Below the pieces are notes generated by a model. The model did no database searches. It was not told where the DNA came from and was given only the letters and a program-made list of their open reading frames with translations. 8,702 nt of DNA from Pseudomonadota bacterium. Lineage in GTDB: Bacteria > Pseudomonadota > Alphaproteobacteria > Rhizobiales > Segnochrobactraceae. Made by a program: the position numbers and the translations under genes. Below, one piece after another: positions 1 through 5,813 of this stretch (its first letter is position 1; the number at the start of each line of letters is the position of its first letter). The stretch lies in the NCBI GenBank assembly GCA_023442215.1, contig JAEZMP010000266.1, positions 1 through 8,702 of the forward strand, written 5' to 3'.

Positions 1-377
1 ATGCTGAGGCCGATGATTGCGTCCTGCCCCTTCAGCCGTCGCGCATCCCGGGCGGCCATATCGTCGAGGCCAACGTGAGACCCGTCGGCGCCCGCTGCGA
101 GCGCCACGTCCACCCGATCGTTGATGACGAGCGGAACGCCGGTGCCTTCCAGCGCAGCCTTCAGCGCGCGAGCATTGGCGATCATTTCGCGGGTGGAGCC
201 GTGCTTGTCGCGGTACTGCACCAGCGTCGCGCCGCCGGCGACGGCGGCCTTCGCGACGTCGACCAGCGAACGGCCGCGCGTCTGCAGCGGATCGACAAGG
301 CAATACACCCGGAGATCGACCGGCCGTCGCAGGCGAGGTTCAGGCCCGCTCTCGTTGTTGTAGGCCAGCACGTTCAT
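1..377 (-). CDS. thiE: Thiamine-phosphate synthase ThiE, 5' part (runs off left edge)
   Basis: ThiE joins HMP-pyrophosphate and the thiazole phosphate to make thiamine monophosphate in the cytoplasm. The visible 125 residues are the N-terminal half of the TIM-barrel: strand 1 is DLRVYCLVDP (residues 21-30), followed by the pyrophosphate/HMP-binding Q-Y-R-D-K (54-58), the N-D pair in LVINDRVDVAL (86-87), and GADGSHVGLDD (96-106) with the metal/phosphate-binding aspartates. These match the family order and spacing. The ATG at 377-375 was chosen because it lies directly downstream of the TPP riboswitch and has GGAGGG 9 nt upstream (complement of 387-392). The roughly 20 residues before the first barrel strand are variable and polar. 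The gene is cut by the window edge, so its 3' half and any downstream thi genes are not visible. ThiE identity is secure because both the protein motifs and the riboswitch agree. Confidence 0.95.
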   Translation of the reverse strand, partial: MNVLAYNNESGPEPRLRRPVDLRVYCLVDPLQTRGRSLVDVAKAAVAGGATLVQYRDKHGSTREMIANARALKAALEGTGVPLVINDRVDVALAAGADGSHVGLDDMAARDARRLKGQDAIIGLS

Positions 378-378
378 C

Positions 379-514
379 TCTCAATTCCCTCCGCCGGCAT
401 GACCCGGATCAGGTGCTTCGGGGTTGGCCGCAGCCTCTCAGTCCCTCTCTCCACAGTCTCAGAAAATCGCGCGAAGCGAGCATTTTCGAGGCCGGGCCGG
501 ACACCCCCATGAGA
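379..514 (-). promoter_or_regulatory. TPP riboswitch (THI element) controlling thiE
   Basis: On the minus strand the conserved THI-box parts occur in order: GGGGGTGTCC (5' side, complement of about 499-508), CTGAGA (complement of 436-441, the HMP-sensing loop), ACCTGATC (complement of 407-414), then ATGCCGGCGGAGGGA (complement of 386-400, the pyrophosphate-sensing arm and P1/P2 junction). The closing P1 helix can be five pairs, TCTCA (514-510) with TGAGA (383-379). GTCC (502-499) pairs with GGAC (444-441) as P3. The 3' arm carries the GGAGGG that would serve as the thiE ribosome binding site and ends one base before the ATG. This suggests that TPP binding represses by hiding the site (translational control), since no separate terminator hairpin or U-tract fits between aptamer and gene. 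The P3 arm holds a long variable insertion at about 445-498. Confidence 0.93.
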
Positions 515-724
515 TCCGCCTTCACTTAAGCGGCCCTGTCCGCTCCCGCAAGGCATGTCCTCTCGATCAGGGAAAGTCGGGCGAACGGTCGAGCGCAAAC
601 CGGCCGACGGCGCGCGGTCCAGCCGCGCGGAGTTGGCGCTGGCGGGCGCCGCACTCATACCACCGGCAACAATCGTTCGGGCGCGCCGCCACCCACGCCG
701 CGCCGATACTGCGGGACCCTATCC
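515..724. other. Divergent gap between thiE riboswitch and trmFO
   Basis: No gene is supported here; the open frames crossing it on both strands have no recognisable protein features. It holds the candidate thiE promoter and a perfect 7-bp inverted repeat (CGCGCGG at 611-617, CCGCGCG at 623-629, 5-nt loop). A smaller repeat follows (GGCGC at 635-639, GCGCC at 646-650). The trmFO promoter must lie here but I see no convincing -35/-10 pair; TTGGCG (633-638) with TCATAC (655-660) is the best and is weak. Confidence 0.5.
524..551 (-). promoter_or_regulatory. Candidate thiE promoter
   Basis: Reading the minus strand, TTGCGG (complement of 546-551) is followed after 16 nt by TTAAGT (complement of 524-529), ending about 10 nt before the riboswitch 5' end. 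The position is right for a promoter feeding the riboswitch. The -35 keeps TTG, but the -10 matches consensus at only three of six bases, so this is a positional guess. Confidence 0.3.
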
Positions 725-2194
725 ATGGATGACATCGCAACCGCCGGAAGCGGACACATCTCGGCGCCGCGGCGTGTCCATGTCGTCGGCGGCGGGCTTG
801 CAGGGTCCGAAGCCGCCTGGCAGCTCGCCCAGCGCGGCGTGCCGGTAACACTCCACGAGATGCGGCCCGTCCGCACCACCGACGCACACCGGACGGACAG
901 GCTGGCTGAACTCGTCTGCTCCAACTCGTTCCGGTCGGACGACGCCGAGACAAACGCCGTCGGTGTGATCCATGCGGAAATGCGACGCGCCGGATCGCTG
1001 ATCCTCGCTGCAGCGGACGCGAACCCGGTTCCGGCCGGCGGCGCGCTGGCCGTCGATCGCGACGGGTTTTCCGAGGCCGTCTCCGCGGCACTTGCCGCCC
1101 ATCCGCTGATCGAGATCGACCGGGGTGAGGTCGCCGGCCTGCCGCCGGAGGACTGGGACAGTGTGATCCTTGCCACCGGGCCCCTCACCTCGCCCGCACT
1201 CGCCGAGGCGATCCGCGCGCTGACAGGCGAGGACTCCCTCGCCTTCTTCGATGCCATCGCGCCGATCGTGCATCGCGACAGCGTGAACATGGACGTCGCG
1301 TGGTACCAGTCGCGCTACGACAAGCCGGGTCCGTTCGGAACGGGCAAGGATTATCTCAACTGCCCGATGAACCGGGAGCAATACGAAGCCTTCGTCGCCG
1401 CGCTCGTGGCCGCCGATACCGTATCGTTCCACGATTGGGAGGCCTCAACGCCCTATTTCGACGGCTGCCTGCCGATCGAGATCATGGCGGCACGCGGCCC
1501 GGAAACCCTGCGCCACGGCCCCATGAAGCCGATGGGCCTGACCAATCCCCGTTCACCGGACGTGAAGTCCTATGCAGTCGTGCAGTTGCGGCAGGACAAC
1601 GCCCTCGGCACGCTCTACAACATCGTCGGCTTCCAGACGAAACTCAAATATGGCGAGCAGGCCCGCATTCTCAGGATGATCCCCGGCCTCGAGAACGCAG
1701 AGTTCGCCCGCCTCGGCGGCTTGCACCGGAACACCTTCCTGAATTCCCCGAAGCTGCTCGATGGCGCGCTCCGGCTGAAGGCGGCACCACGGCTGCGCTT
1801 CGCCGGTCAGATCACGGGCTGCGAGGGCTATGTGGAATCGGCCGCCGTGGGACTGATGGCGGGACGGTTTGCGGCCGCCGAGCGGCTTGGACTTGAACCC
1901 GTGCCACCGCCGCCGACGACCGCCATGGGCGCCCTACTCGGGCATATCACCGGCGGCCATCTCGCCGTCGAGGAGGAGGGCAAGCCACGCTCGTTCCAGC
2001 CCATGAACGTCAATTTCGGGCTGTTCCCGCCGGTGGAGACGCCGAAGCCGGAGGACGGAACGCGCCTGCGCGGTACCGCCAAAACGCTGGCGCGTAAGAA
2101 GGCGCTGTCGGCCCGAGCGCTGCGGGACGCAGAGGCGTGGCTCGCCGGCGCCGGGATCGGGATCCCGGCTGCTCCGGCGCTCCAGCAGGCATGA
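725..2194 (+). CDS. trmFO: TrmFO, FAD/folate-dependent tRNA (uracil-54-C5)-methyltransferase
   Basis: TrmFO makes ribothymidine at position 54 of the tRNA T-loop, taking the one-carbon unit from 5,10-methylenetetrahydrofolate and reducing with FADH2, unlike SAM-dependent TrmA. The 489-residue product has the GidA-like dinucleotide-binding motif VVGGGLAGSEAAW (residues 20-32), then HEMRP and the conserved LVCSNSFRSDD. C65 in that motif and C248 in FDGCLPIEIMA match the two functionally important family cysteines. Other conserved blocks are the ILATGPLTSPAL FAD loop, the RHGPMKPMGL segment, FQTKLKYGEQ, and GCEGYVESAA near the C-terminal FAD contact. Length is slightly above the usual 440-480 because of an N-terminal lead of about 17 residues and an Ala/Pro-rich tail. 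The ATG at 725 is the only reasonable start before the nucleotide-binding strand; GGGA 8 nt upstream is a weak ribosome binding site. It is divergent from thiE and convergent with the OYE gene. Confidence 0.96.
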   Translation: MDDIATAGSGHISAPRRVHVVGGGLAGSEAAWQLAQRGVPVTLHEMRPVRTTDAHRTDRLAELVCSNSFRSDDAETNAVGVIHAEMRRAGSLILAAADANPVPAGGALAVDRDGFSEAVSAALAAHPLIEIDRGEVAGLPPEDWDSVILATGPLTSPALAEAIRALTGEDSLAFFDAIAPIVHRDSVNMDVAWYQSRYDKPGPFGTGKDYLNCPMNREQYEAFVAALVAADTVSFHDWEASTPYFDGCLPIEIMAARGPETLRHGPMKPMGLTNPRSPDVKSYAVVQLRQDNALGTLYNIVGFQTKLKYGEQARILRMIPGLENAEFARLGGLHRNTFLNSPKLLDGALRLKAAPRLRFAGQITGCEGYVESAAVGLMAGRFAAAERLGLEPVPPPPTTAMGALLGHITGGHLAVEEEGKPRSFQPMNVNFGLFPPVETPKPEDGTRLRGTAKTLARKKALSARALRDAEAWLAGAGIGIPAAPALQQA

Positions 2195-2214
2195 CGGGCG
2201 CGCCGCCGCGCCCG
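2195..2214. terminator. Bidirectional GC hairpin between trmFO and OYE gene
   Basis: A perfect 8-bp inverted repeat, CGGGCGCG (2195-2202) and CGCGCCCG (2207-2214), with a 4-nt loop, begins right after the trmFO stop codon and lies 13 nt past the OYE stop on the other strand. No T-run follows in the trmFO direction, so it is not a textbook intrinsic terminator. Its place between two convergent genes suggests transcript-end formation or 3'-end protection for both. Confidence 0.55.
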
Positions 2215-2227
2215 CCAAACCGCCGGA

Positions 2228-3346
2228 TCAAACGAGTTCGGCGAGCGCCGCCGGGCTGAAGTTCATCAGCTTCTCGTGTTCCCGGGCCTTGATCTTGTTC
2301 GGCCACGCCGGATCGGTGATCAGCGCGCGTCCGACCGCGATCAGGTCGAACTCATCGCGCTCCATCCGGCCGAGAAGCTTCTCGACGCCAGCGGCGCTCG
2401 CCCCCTCGCCCTTGAAGGCCGCGAGGAAGTCGCCCGACAGCCCGACGGACCCGACGCTGATGGTGGTCGCGCCGGTCAGTTTCTTGGCCCATCCGGCGAA
2501 GTTCAGTCCGTCAGCCCCATCGACCTCCGGAAATTCGGGTTCCCAGAAGCGCCGCTGGGAGCAATGCAGCACATCGACGCCCGCCTCGACTAGCGGTGCG
2601 AGCCAGTCGCTCATTTCCGACGGCGTGAAAGCCATGCGGGCGGTGAAGTCCTGCCCCTTCCACTGGCTGACCCGCAGGATGACGGGGAAGTCCGGCCCGA
2701 CCGCGGCGCGGATCGCGGAGACCACCTCGACCGCGAAGCGGCTGCGCTCGCGCAGCGTGGCACCGCCGTAGCGATCGGTCCTGAGGTTGGTACCCGCCCA
2801 GAAGAACTCGTCGATGAGGTAGCCGTGGGCGCCGTGGATTTCGACGGTGTCGAACCCGAGCCGCTTCGCGTCGGCGGCCGCGCGGGCGAAGGCCGCGATG
2901 GTGTCGGCGATCGCCGCCTCGCTCATCGCTTCCCCCCTGGGCTGGCCCGGAGCCACGAGACACGAGGGGCTTTCGACCGGAGCATCCGGCGCCCAGTCGG
3001 GATTCGGACCGACCGTCGAGCCGGTGTGCCAGATCTGCGGTCCCATACGGCCGCCAGCCGCGTGAACACCGTCGATAACCTGCTTCCAGCCCGCCAGCGC
3101 AGCGGCGCCGTGGAAGAACGGAATGCCGGGATGGTTGCGGGATGCCGGACGGTCGATCACCGTTCCCTCGGAGAGGATGAGGCCGACGCCACCCTCGGCG
3201 CGGCGCCGATAATAGGCGGCATTGGCCTCGCCGGGCACGCCTTCCGGTGCGAACATGCGCGTCATGGGCGCCATGACGATGCGGTTCTTCAATGTTAGCG
3301 ATTTGACCGTGAGCGGGCGGAACAGGACGTCAGTATCGGCACTCAT
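2228..3346 (-). CDS. Old Yellow Enzyme family NADH:flavin oxidoreductase
   Basis: This is a single-domain FMN-dependent ene-reductase-type protein of 372 residues, the usual size for classical OYEs, and it lacks the C-terminal Fe-S/FAD modules of 2,4-dienoyl-CoA reductases. Family marks in order are: N-R-I-V-M-A-P-M-T-R at 21-30 (first barrel strand and FMN contacts), QIWHTG at 104-109 (FMN-contacting Gln), and EIHGAHGYLIDEFF at 169-182. In the last, H171 and H174 are the substrate-anion-binding pair and Y176 is the usual proton donor; the pair is the H-x-x-H variant of the H-x-x-N seen in yeast OYE. TNLRTDRYGG follows at 186-195, R225 in ILRVSQWK, and DLIAVGRALITDP at 334-346 (FMN phosphate loop). 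Such enzymes reduce activated C=C bonds in enones, quinones or nitro compounds; the natural substrate cannot be read from sequence. The ATG at 3346 has GGAG 9 nt upstream (complement of 3356-3359). It is divergent from an HxlR regulator, which probably controls it. Confidence 0.93.
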   Translation of the reverse strand: MSADTDVLFRPLTVKSLTLKNRIVMAPMTRMFAPEGVPGEANAAYYRRRAEGGVGLILSEGTVIDRPASRNHPGIPFFHGAAALAGWKQVIDGVHAAGGRMGPQIWHTGSTVGPNPDWAPDAPVESPSCLVAPGQPRGEAMSEAAIADTIAAFARAAADAKRLGFDTVEIHGAHGYLIDEFFWAGTNLRTDRYGGATLRERSRFAVEVVSAIRAAVGPDFPVILRVSQWKGQDFTARMAFTPSEMSDWLAPLVEAGVDVLHCSQRRFWEPEFPEVDGADGLNFAGWAKKLTGATTISVGSVGLSGDFLAAFKGEGASAAGVEKLLGRMERDEFDLIAVGRALITDPAWPNKIKAREHEKLMNFSPAALAELV

Positions 3347-3353
3347 GAAACGA

Positions 3354-3374
3354 GGCTCCGTTGATGCGGGAGCC
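3354..3374 (-). promoter_or_regulatory. Hairpin covering the OYE gene ribosome binding site
   Basis: The minus-strand leader has GGCTCC (complement of 3369-3374) and GGAGCC (complement of 3354-3359) separated by 9 nt, a perfect 6-bp stem. The 3' arm contains the GGAG that best fits as the ribosome binding site, so folding would hide it. It lies at or just after the likely transcription start. It could instead be a DNA operator dyad. Confidence 0.35.
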
Positions 3375-3378
3375 CTTT

Positions 3379-3430
3379 AAGTATACATGAGAGACCTAGC
3401 GTCAATCAGGTACTTCAAGTCGACTAGGTA
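3379..3430. promoter_or_regulatory. Shared divergent promoter/operator of OYE and hxlR-type genes
   Basis: This stretch is much more AT-rich than its surroundings. Its palindrome GTATAC (3381-3386) can supply -10 elements both ways. On the minus strand it gives TATACT (complement of 3380-3385) with TTGACG (complement of 3400-3405) at a short 14-nt spacer. On the plus strand it gives TATACA (3382-3387) with TTGATG (3361-3366) at 15 nt. Overlapping these are an inverted repeat ACCTAG (3394-3399)/CTAGGT (3424-3429), the dyad ACTTCAAGT (3412-3420), the palindrome AGTCGACT (3418-3425) and a repeated AGGTA (3408-3412 and 3426-3430). Such a cluster between a regulator and its divergent enzyme gene is the expected place for the regulator's operator. 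Both spacers are below 17 nt, so promoter assignment is tentative. Confidence 0.45.
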
Positions 3431-3449
3431 TAGCCGAGGAAACCTCCCC

Positions 3450-3848
3450 ATGGAGACAACCGCTCCTCTGGACACGGAGTCCACGAAGTGCGCGGCCGCC
3501 CATTTTGCGGCGCATTGCCCAAGCCGCGTCCTGTTCGACCAGATCGCGGACAAGTGGTCGATGATGGTTCTGACGGTGCTCGATCCGGGCCCGCTGCGGT
3601 TCAATGCCGTGAAGCGCCAACTCGAGGGCGTGACGCAGAAATCGCTCACCCAGTGCCTGCGAAGGCTGGAGCGGAACGGCCTGATCTCCCGACGCGTCAT
3701 TCCGGTCTCGCCGGTCGCGGTGGAATACGAGATCACTCTGCTCGGCCGCACCTTGCTGCAGCCGTTCAAGGCCCTGCACGTATGGACGTTGCAGAACATC
3801 GCTGAGGTGGAAGAGGCGCGGCGCACGTTCGACGAACGGGCGGGATAG
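3450..3848 (+). CDS. HxlR-family winged-helix transcriptional regulator
   Basis: A 132-residue DNA-binding protein of the HxlR (MarR-like) family, which bind as dimers. The hallmark is H-C-P-S-R-V-L-F-D-Q-I-A-D-K-W (residues 22-36), equivalent to the family's C-P-V-x-x-x-L-x-x-I-x-x-K-W. Next come FNAVKRQLEGVTQKSLTQCL (about 52-71, the helix-turn-helix with recognition helix), RRLERNGLISRRV and VEYEITLLGRTL (the wing), then a C-terminal dimerisation helix. C23, before the first conserved proline, is at the position used for quinone/aldehyde or redox sensing in several HxlR proteins; C14 is a second nearby cysteine. The ATG at 3450 was preferred over an upstream in-frame ATG at 3387 because GAGGA lies 9 nt before it and the extra 21 residues would cover the operator-like region. 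Divergent from the OYE gene, so likely an electrophile-responsive repressor of it and of itself; this is inference. Confidence 0.88.
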   Translation: METTAPLDTESTKCAAAHFAAHCPSRVLFDQIADKWSMMVLTVLDPGPLRFNAVKRQLEGVTQKSLTQCLRRLERNGLISRRVIPVSPVAVEYEITLLGRTLLQPFKALHVWTLQNIAEVEEARRTFDERAG

Positions 3849-3889
3849 ACGGCTTTCCGATCCGACGAACGCTTCCGATCGCCAGGAAC

Positions 3890-3914
3890 CGCTCCAGCTT
3901 GAACCGCGGGAGCG
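3890..3914. terminator. Weak hairpin between hxlR-type and NiCoT genes
   Basis: CGCTCC (3890-3895) and GGAGCG (3909-3914) form a 6-bp inverted repeat with a 13-nt loop in the 75-bp gap between these convergent genes. There is no T-run on either side. It is the best termination candidate in the gap but is not strong. Confidence 0.25.
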
Positions 3915-3923
3915 ATATCGCGC

Positions 3924-4982
3924 TCAGATCGTCTCGACACCGCCTGCCTGCAGCCGGTCATAGCCGTTCACGCGATAGATCAGCACCGAGACCAGCCAGC
4001 TCGCGATGAACAAGCCAACCACGGCGAAGCCGAAATTGGCGAGATCGCCGTTGAGCGCCGCCACGAAATCCCAGAGGCCACCGGCCAGGCCGAGCTTCTC
4101 GCCGATCAGCCCGAGCGCCTCCAGCCCACCGATGAACACCGCGACGACCACCGAGGCGGCGGTAATCGTGAGGTTGTACCAGAGTTTCCGGACCGGATTG
4201 ACGAAGGCCCAGCCGTAAGCCCGCGTCATCAGCATACTGTCGAGGGTGTCCATGAGCGACATGCCGGCGGTGAACAGCGCCGGAAACACCAGGATCGTCC
4301 AGATCGACATGCCCTGAGCGGCCTGCGCGGCCGAAATGCTGAGAACGCCGATCTCCGTCGCGGTATCGAAGCCGAGCCCGAACAGGAAGCCGATCGGATA
4401 CATGTGCCAGGAGCGGCGGACGACACCGAACAGCCGCCGAAACAGCCGCGCGAAGAATCCGCGCCCTGCGAGCAGGGCATCGAGCTCCTCGTCGACGACC
4501 CGCTCCCCGCGGCGGAGACGCTGAAAGGCAGACCAGATGCCGATCAGGATGATCATGTTCGCAAGGCCGATCGCCAGCAGGAAAGACGCGGAGACCGCCA
4601 TGCCGATCATGCCGCCGATAACGTGGAAATCCTCGAGGTGCGCCTGCATCGCCATGGCGGTGGCCGCAATTATCACCGTCGCGATCACCACGATGGACGA
4701 GTGGCCGAGGGAGAAGAAGAAGCCGACCGAGAACGGCGCCTTGCCCTCCTGCATCAGCTTGCGGACGACATTGTCGATCGCTGCGATATGATCGGCGTCG
4801 AAGGCGTGGCGAAGGCCGAACATGTAGGCGAGAAAGGCCATGCCGAGCAGCGAGGGATGGCCGGAGAACGCTGCCCAGGCCCAGATCCAGGCGGCGGCGT
4901 TCGCGGCGACGAGGAACGCCAGGACGATGGCCGCCTTCATGCGGACCGATGACCGGCCGTCGTCGAACAAGCCCAGGATCAT
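3924..4982 (-). CDS. NiCoT-family nickel/cobalt permease
   Basis: An inner-membrane secondary transporter for Ni2+ and/or Co2+ of the HoxN/NixA/NhlF class. The 352 residues fit the family length and carry all its signature blocks: RHAFDADHI (58-66, in the second membrane segment, with the metal-coordinating His/Asp), FSLGHSSIV (90-98), LGFDTATE (203-210) and GMSLMDTLD (240-248). About eight hydrophobic segments are visible, with a charged cytoplasmic loop at about 154-192 between segments 4 and 5, as expected. Nickel versus cobalt preference cannot be decided. The open frame continues upstream to an ATG at 5120, preceded by GGAAGG, which would add 46 His- and Pro-rich residues. I prefer the ATG at 4982 because it has GGGGAAG 5 nt upstream, the protein then starts like its relatives, and the extension has less GC-biased third positions. 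The neighbouring genes give no direct clue to the metal's use. Divergent from the LysE-like gene and convergent with the hxlR-type gene. Confidence 0.92.
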   Translation of the reverse strand: MILGLFDDGRSSVRMKAAIVLAFLVAANAAAWIWAWAAFSGHPSLLGMAFLAYMFGLRHAFDADHIAAIDNVVRKLMQEGKAPFSVGFFFSLGHSSIVVIATVIIAATAMAMQAHLEDFHVIGGMIGMAVSASFLLAIGLANMIILIGIWSAFQRLRRGERVVDEELDALLAGRGFFARLFRRLFGVVRRSWHMYPIGFLFGLGFDTATEIGVLSISAAQAAQGMSIWTILVFPALFTAGMSLMDTLDSMLMTRAYGWAFVNPVRKLWYNLTITAASVVVAVFIGGLEALGLIGEKLGLAGGLWDFVAALNGDLANFGFAVVGLFIASWLVSVLIYRVNGYDRLQAGGVETI

Positions 4983-5189
4983 ACGTTCTTCCCCGATCCG
5001 CTTACGCGGCCAGCTTGCCACGAAGCCCGACGGAACGCGAGACGGATGATGTGGATGGCCGGGTACCCTGCGGAGGGAGTGGTGTCCCCCGTTCGGCCCC
5101 CCGGCAGAGGGCTTGCACATGCGGCCTTCCGGGGAGGACTATGCCGGCCATCGCACACAGCCCCGGCATTCGCCGGATCGGAGACGCGC
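4983..5189. promoter_or_regulatory. GC-rich, highly foldable divergent leader of NiCoT and LysE-like genes
   Basis: No further gene is supported in this 207-bp gap. It contains the palindrome GGGTACCC (5061-5068), C-tracts at 5086-5090 and 5097-5102, and two overlapping hairpins near the LysE-like start: ATGCCGG (5141-5147) with CCGGCAT (5163-5169), or CCGGC (5163-5167) with GCCGG (5172-5176). On the minus strand, toward the NiCoT gene, CCGGAAGG, GCAAGCC and TGCCGG follow each other in the order of the 3' half of a cobalamin riboswitch. However, the box consensus between them is incomplete and the 5' core (GGTGCC, GGGAA, CCGCAACTG) is missing. I therefore call this structured leader DNA, possibly regulatory, and not a riboswitch. 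Confidence 0.4.
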
Positions 5190-5801
5190 GTGAGCCTCGA
5201 ATTTCTCCTGACGTCGCTGATCATCGTCGCCTCGCCGGGGACAGGCGTCCTCGTCACTCTGGCGGCCGGGCTCTCCCGCGGTACGCGGGCGTCGATCGTC
5301 GCGGCATTCGGCTGCACGCTCGGCATCGTGCCGCACATGGTTGCGGCCATCACCGGCTTGGCCGCCGTGCTGCACGCGAGCGCTGTCGCATTCGAGGCGG
5401 TGCGCTATGCCGGCGTCGCCTATCTACTCTATATGGCCTGGATGACGCTGCGCGAGAATGGGGCCCTGAAGATCGAAGCCGACGAGACGCCGCGGTCGGA
5501 TCGCGAGGTGATCGTCTCCGCGATCCTCGTCAATCTCCTCAATCCGAAGCTGTCGATCTTCTTCTTCGCCTTCCTGCCGCAGTTCGTCGGTGCAGGCGAG
5601 GTGTCCCCGCTACCGCGCATGCTCGAACTGTCGCTCACATTCATGGCGATGACGTTCGTCGTGTTCGTCGTCTACGGTGTGTTCGCAGCCTCCGTGCGCA
5701 GCCGCATCCTGTCGCGGCCGGCCATCGTGACCTGGATGCGCAGAACCTTCGCCGCCGCCTTCGTCGCCCTCGGCGTCAAACTCGCGCTGACGGAACGGTA
5801 A
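5190..5801 (+). CDS. LysE/RhtB-family translocator (amino-acid or metabolite exporter)
   Basis: A small inner-membrane exporter of 203 residues with about six membrane segments, typical for the family. Family marks are the N-terminal ASPGTGVLVTLAAGLSRG (14-31), where PGTG replaces the commoner PGPN, then RYAGVAYLLYMAWMTLR (72-88) and the strongly conserved NLLNPKLSIFFFAFLPQFV (115-133). Substrates in the family include lysine, homoserine, threonine and cysteine derivatives; none can be assigned here. The GTG at 5190 is chosen because GGAG lies 6 nt upstream and the first membrane segment starts at once. The longer frame to an ATG at 5046 would add 48 polar, Pro/Gly-rich residues with no family counterpart. 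Divergent from NiCoT and convergent with der, with no obvious partner gene. Confidence 0.9.
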   Translation: MSLEFLLTSLIIVASPGTGVLVTLAAGLSRGTRASIVAAFGCTLGIVPHMVAAITGLAAVLHASAVAFEAVRYAGVAYLLYMAWMTLRENGALKIEADETPRSDREVIVSAILVNLLNPKLSIFFFAFLPQFVGAGEVSPLPRMLELSLTFMAMTFVVFVVYGVFAASVRSRILSRPAIVTWMRRTFAAAFVALGVKLALTER

Positions 5802-5813
5802 CTCCGGCCTCCA

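Noticed and set aside
457..462. Second CTGAGA on the minus strand as a second TPP aptamer
   Set aside because: No second ACCTGATC or ATGCCGGCG partner exists, and it lies inside the variable P3 arm of the real riboswitch.
655..1432. Long open frames antisense to trmFO (up to 237 codons)
   Set aside because: They lie opposite a clearly identified gene, show low-complexity Arg/Ser/Ala-rich composition and no family motif. Such shadows are expected opposite genes with strongly GC-biased third positions.
3387..3449. Longer HxlR-type protein starting at the ATG at 3387
   Set aside because: This start would place coding sequence across the probable shared operator; the ATG at 3450 has a good ribosome binding site and gives the normal family N-terminus.
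4404..4952. Plus-strand 182-codon frame opposite the NiCoT gene, rich in Arg/Asp/Glu/His
   Set aside because: Its charged composition is the mirror of hydrophobic membrane codons on the other strand; there is no ribosome binding site or recognisable domain.
5052..5074. B12-box-like sequence around GGGTACCCGGCC on the minus strand
   Set aside because: Only part of the box matches, the GGGAAGG-containing arm that should come before it is missing, and CACT lies only a few bases upstream, where the riboswitch needs a much longer segment.
5046..5189. Longer LysE-like protein starting at the ATG at 5046
   Set aside because: The added residues are polar and Pro/Gly-rich with no family counterpart; the GTG at 5190 has GGAG 6 nt upstream and starts directly at the first membrane segment.
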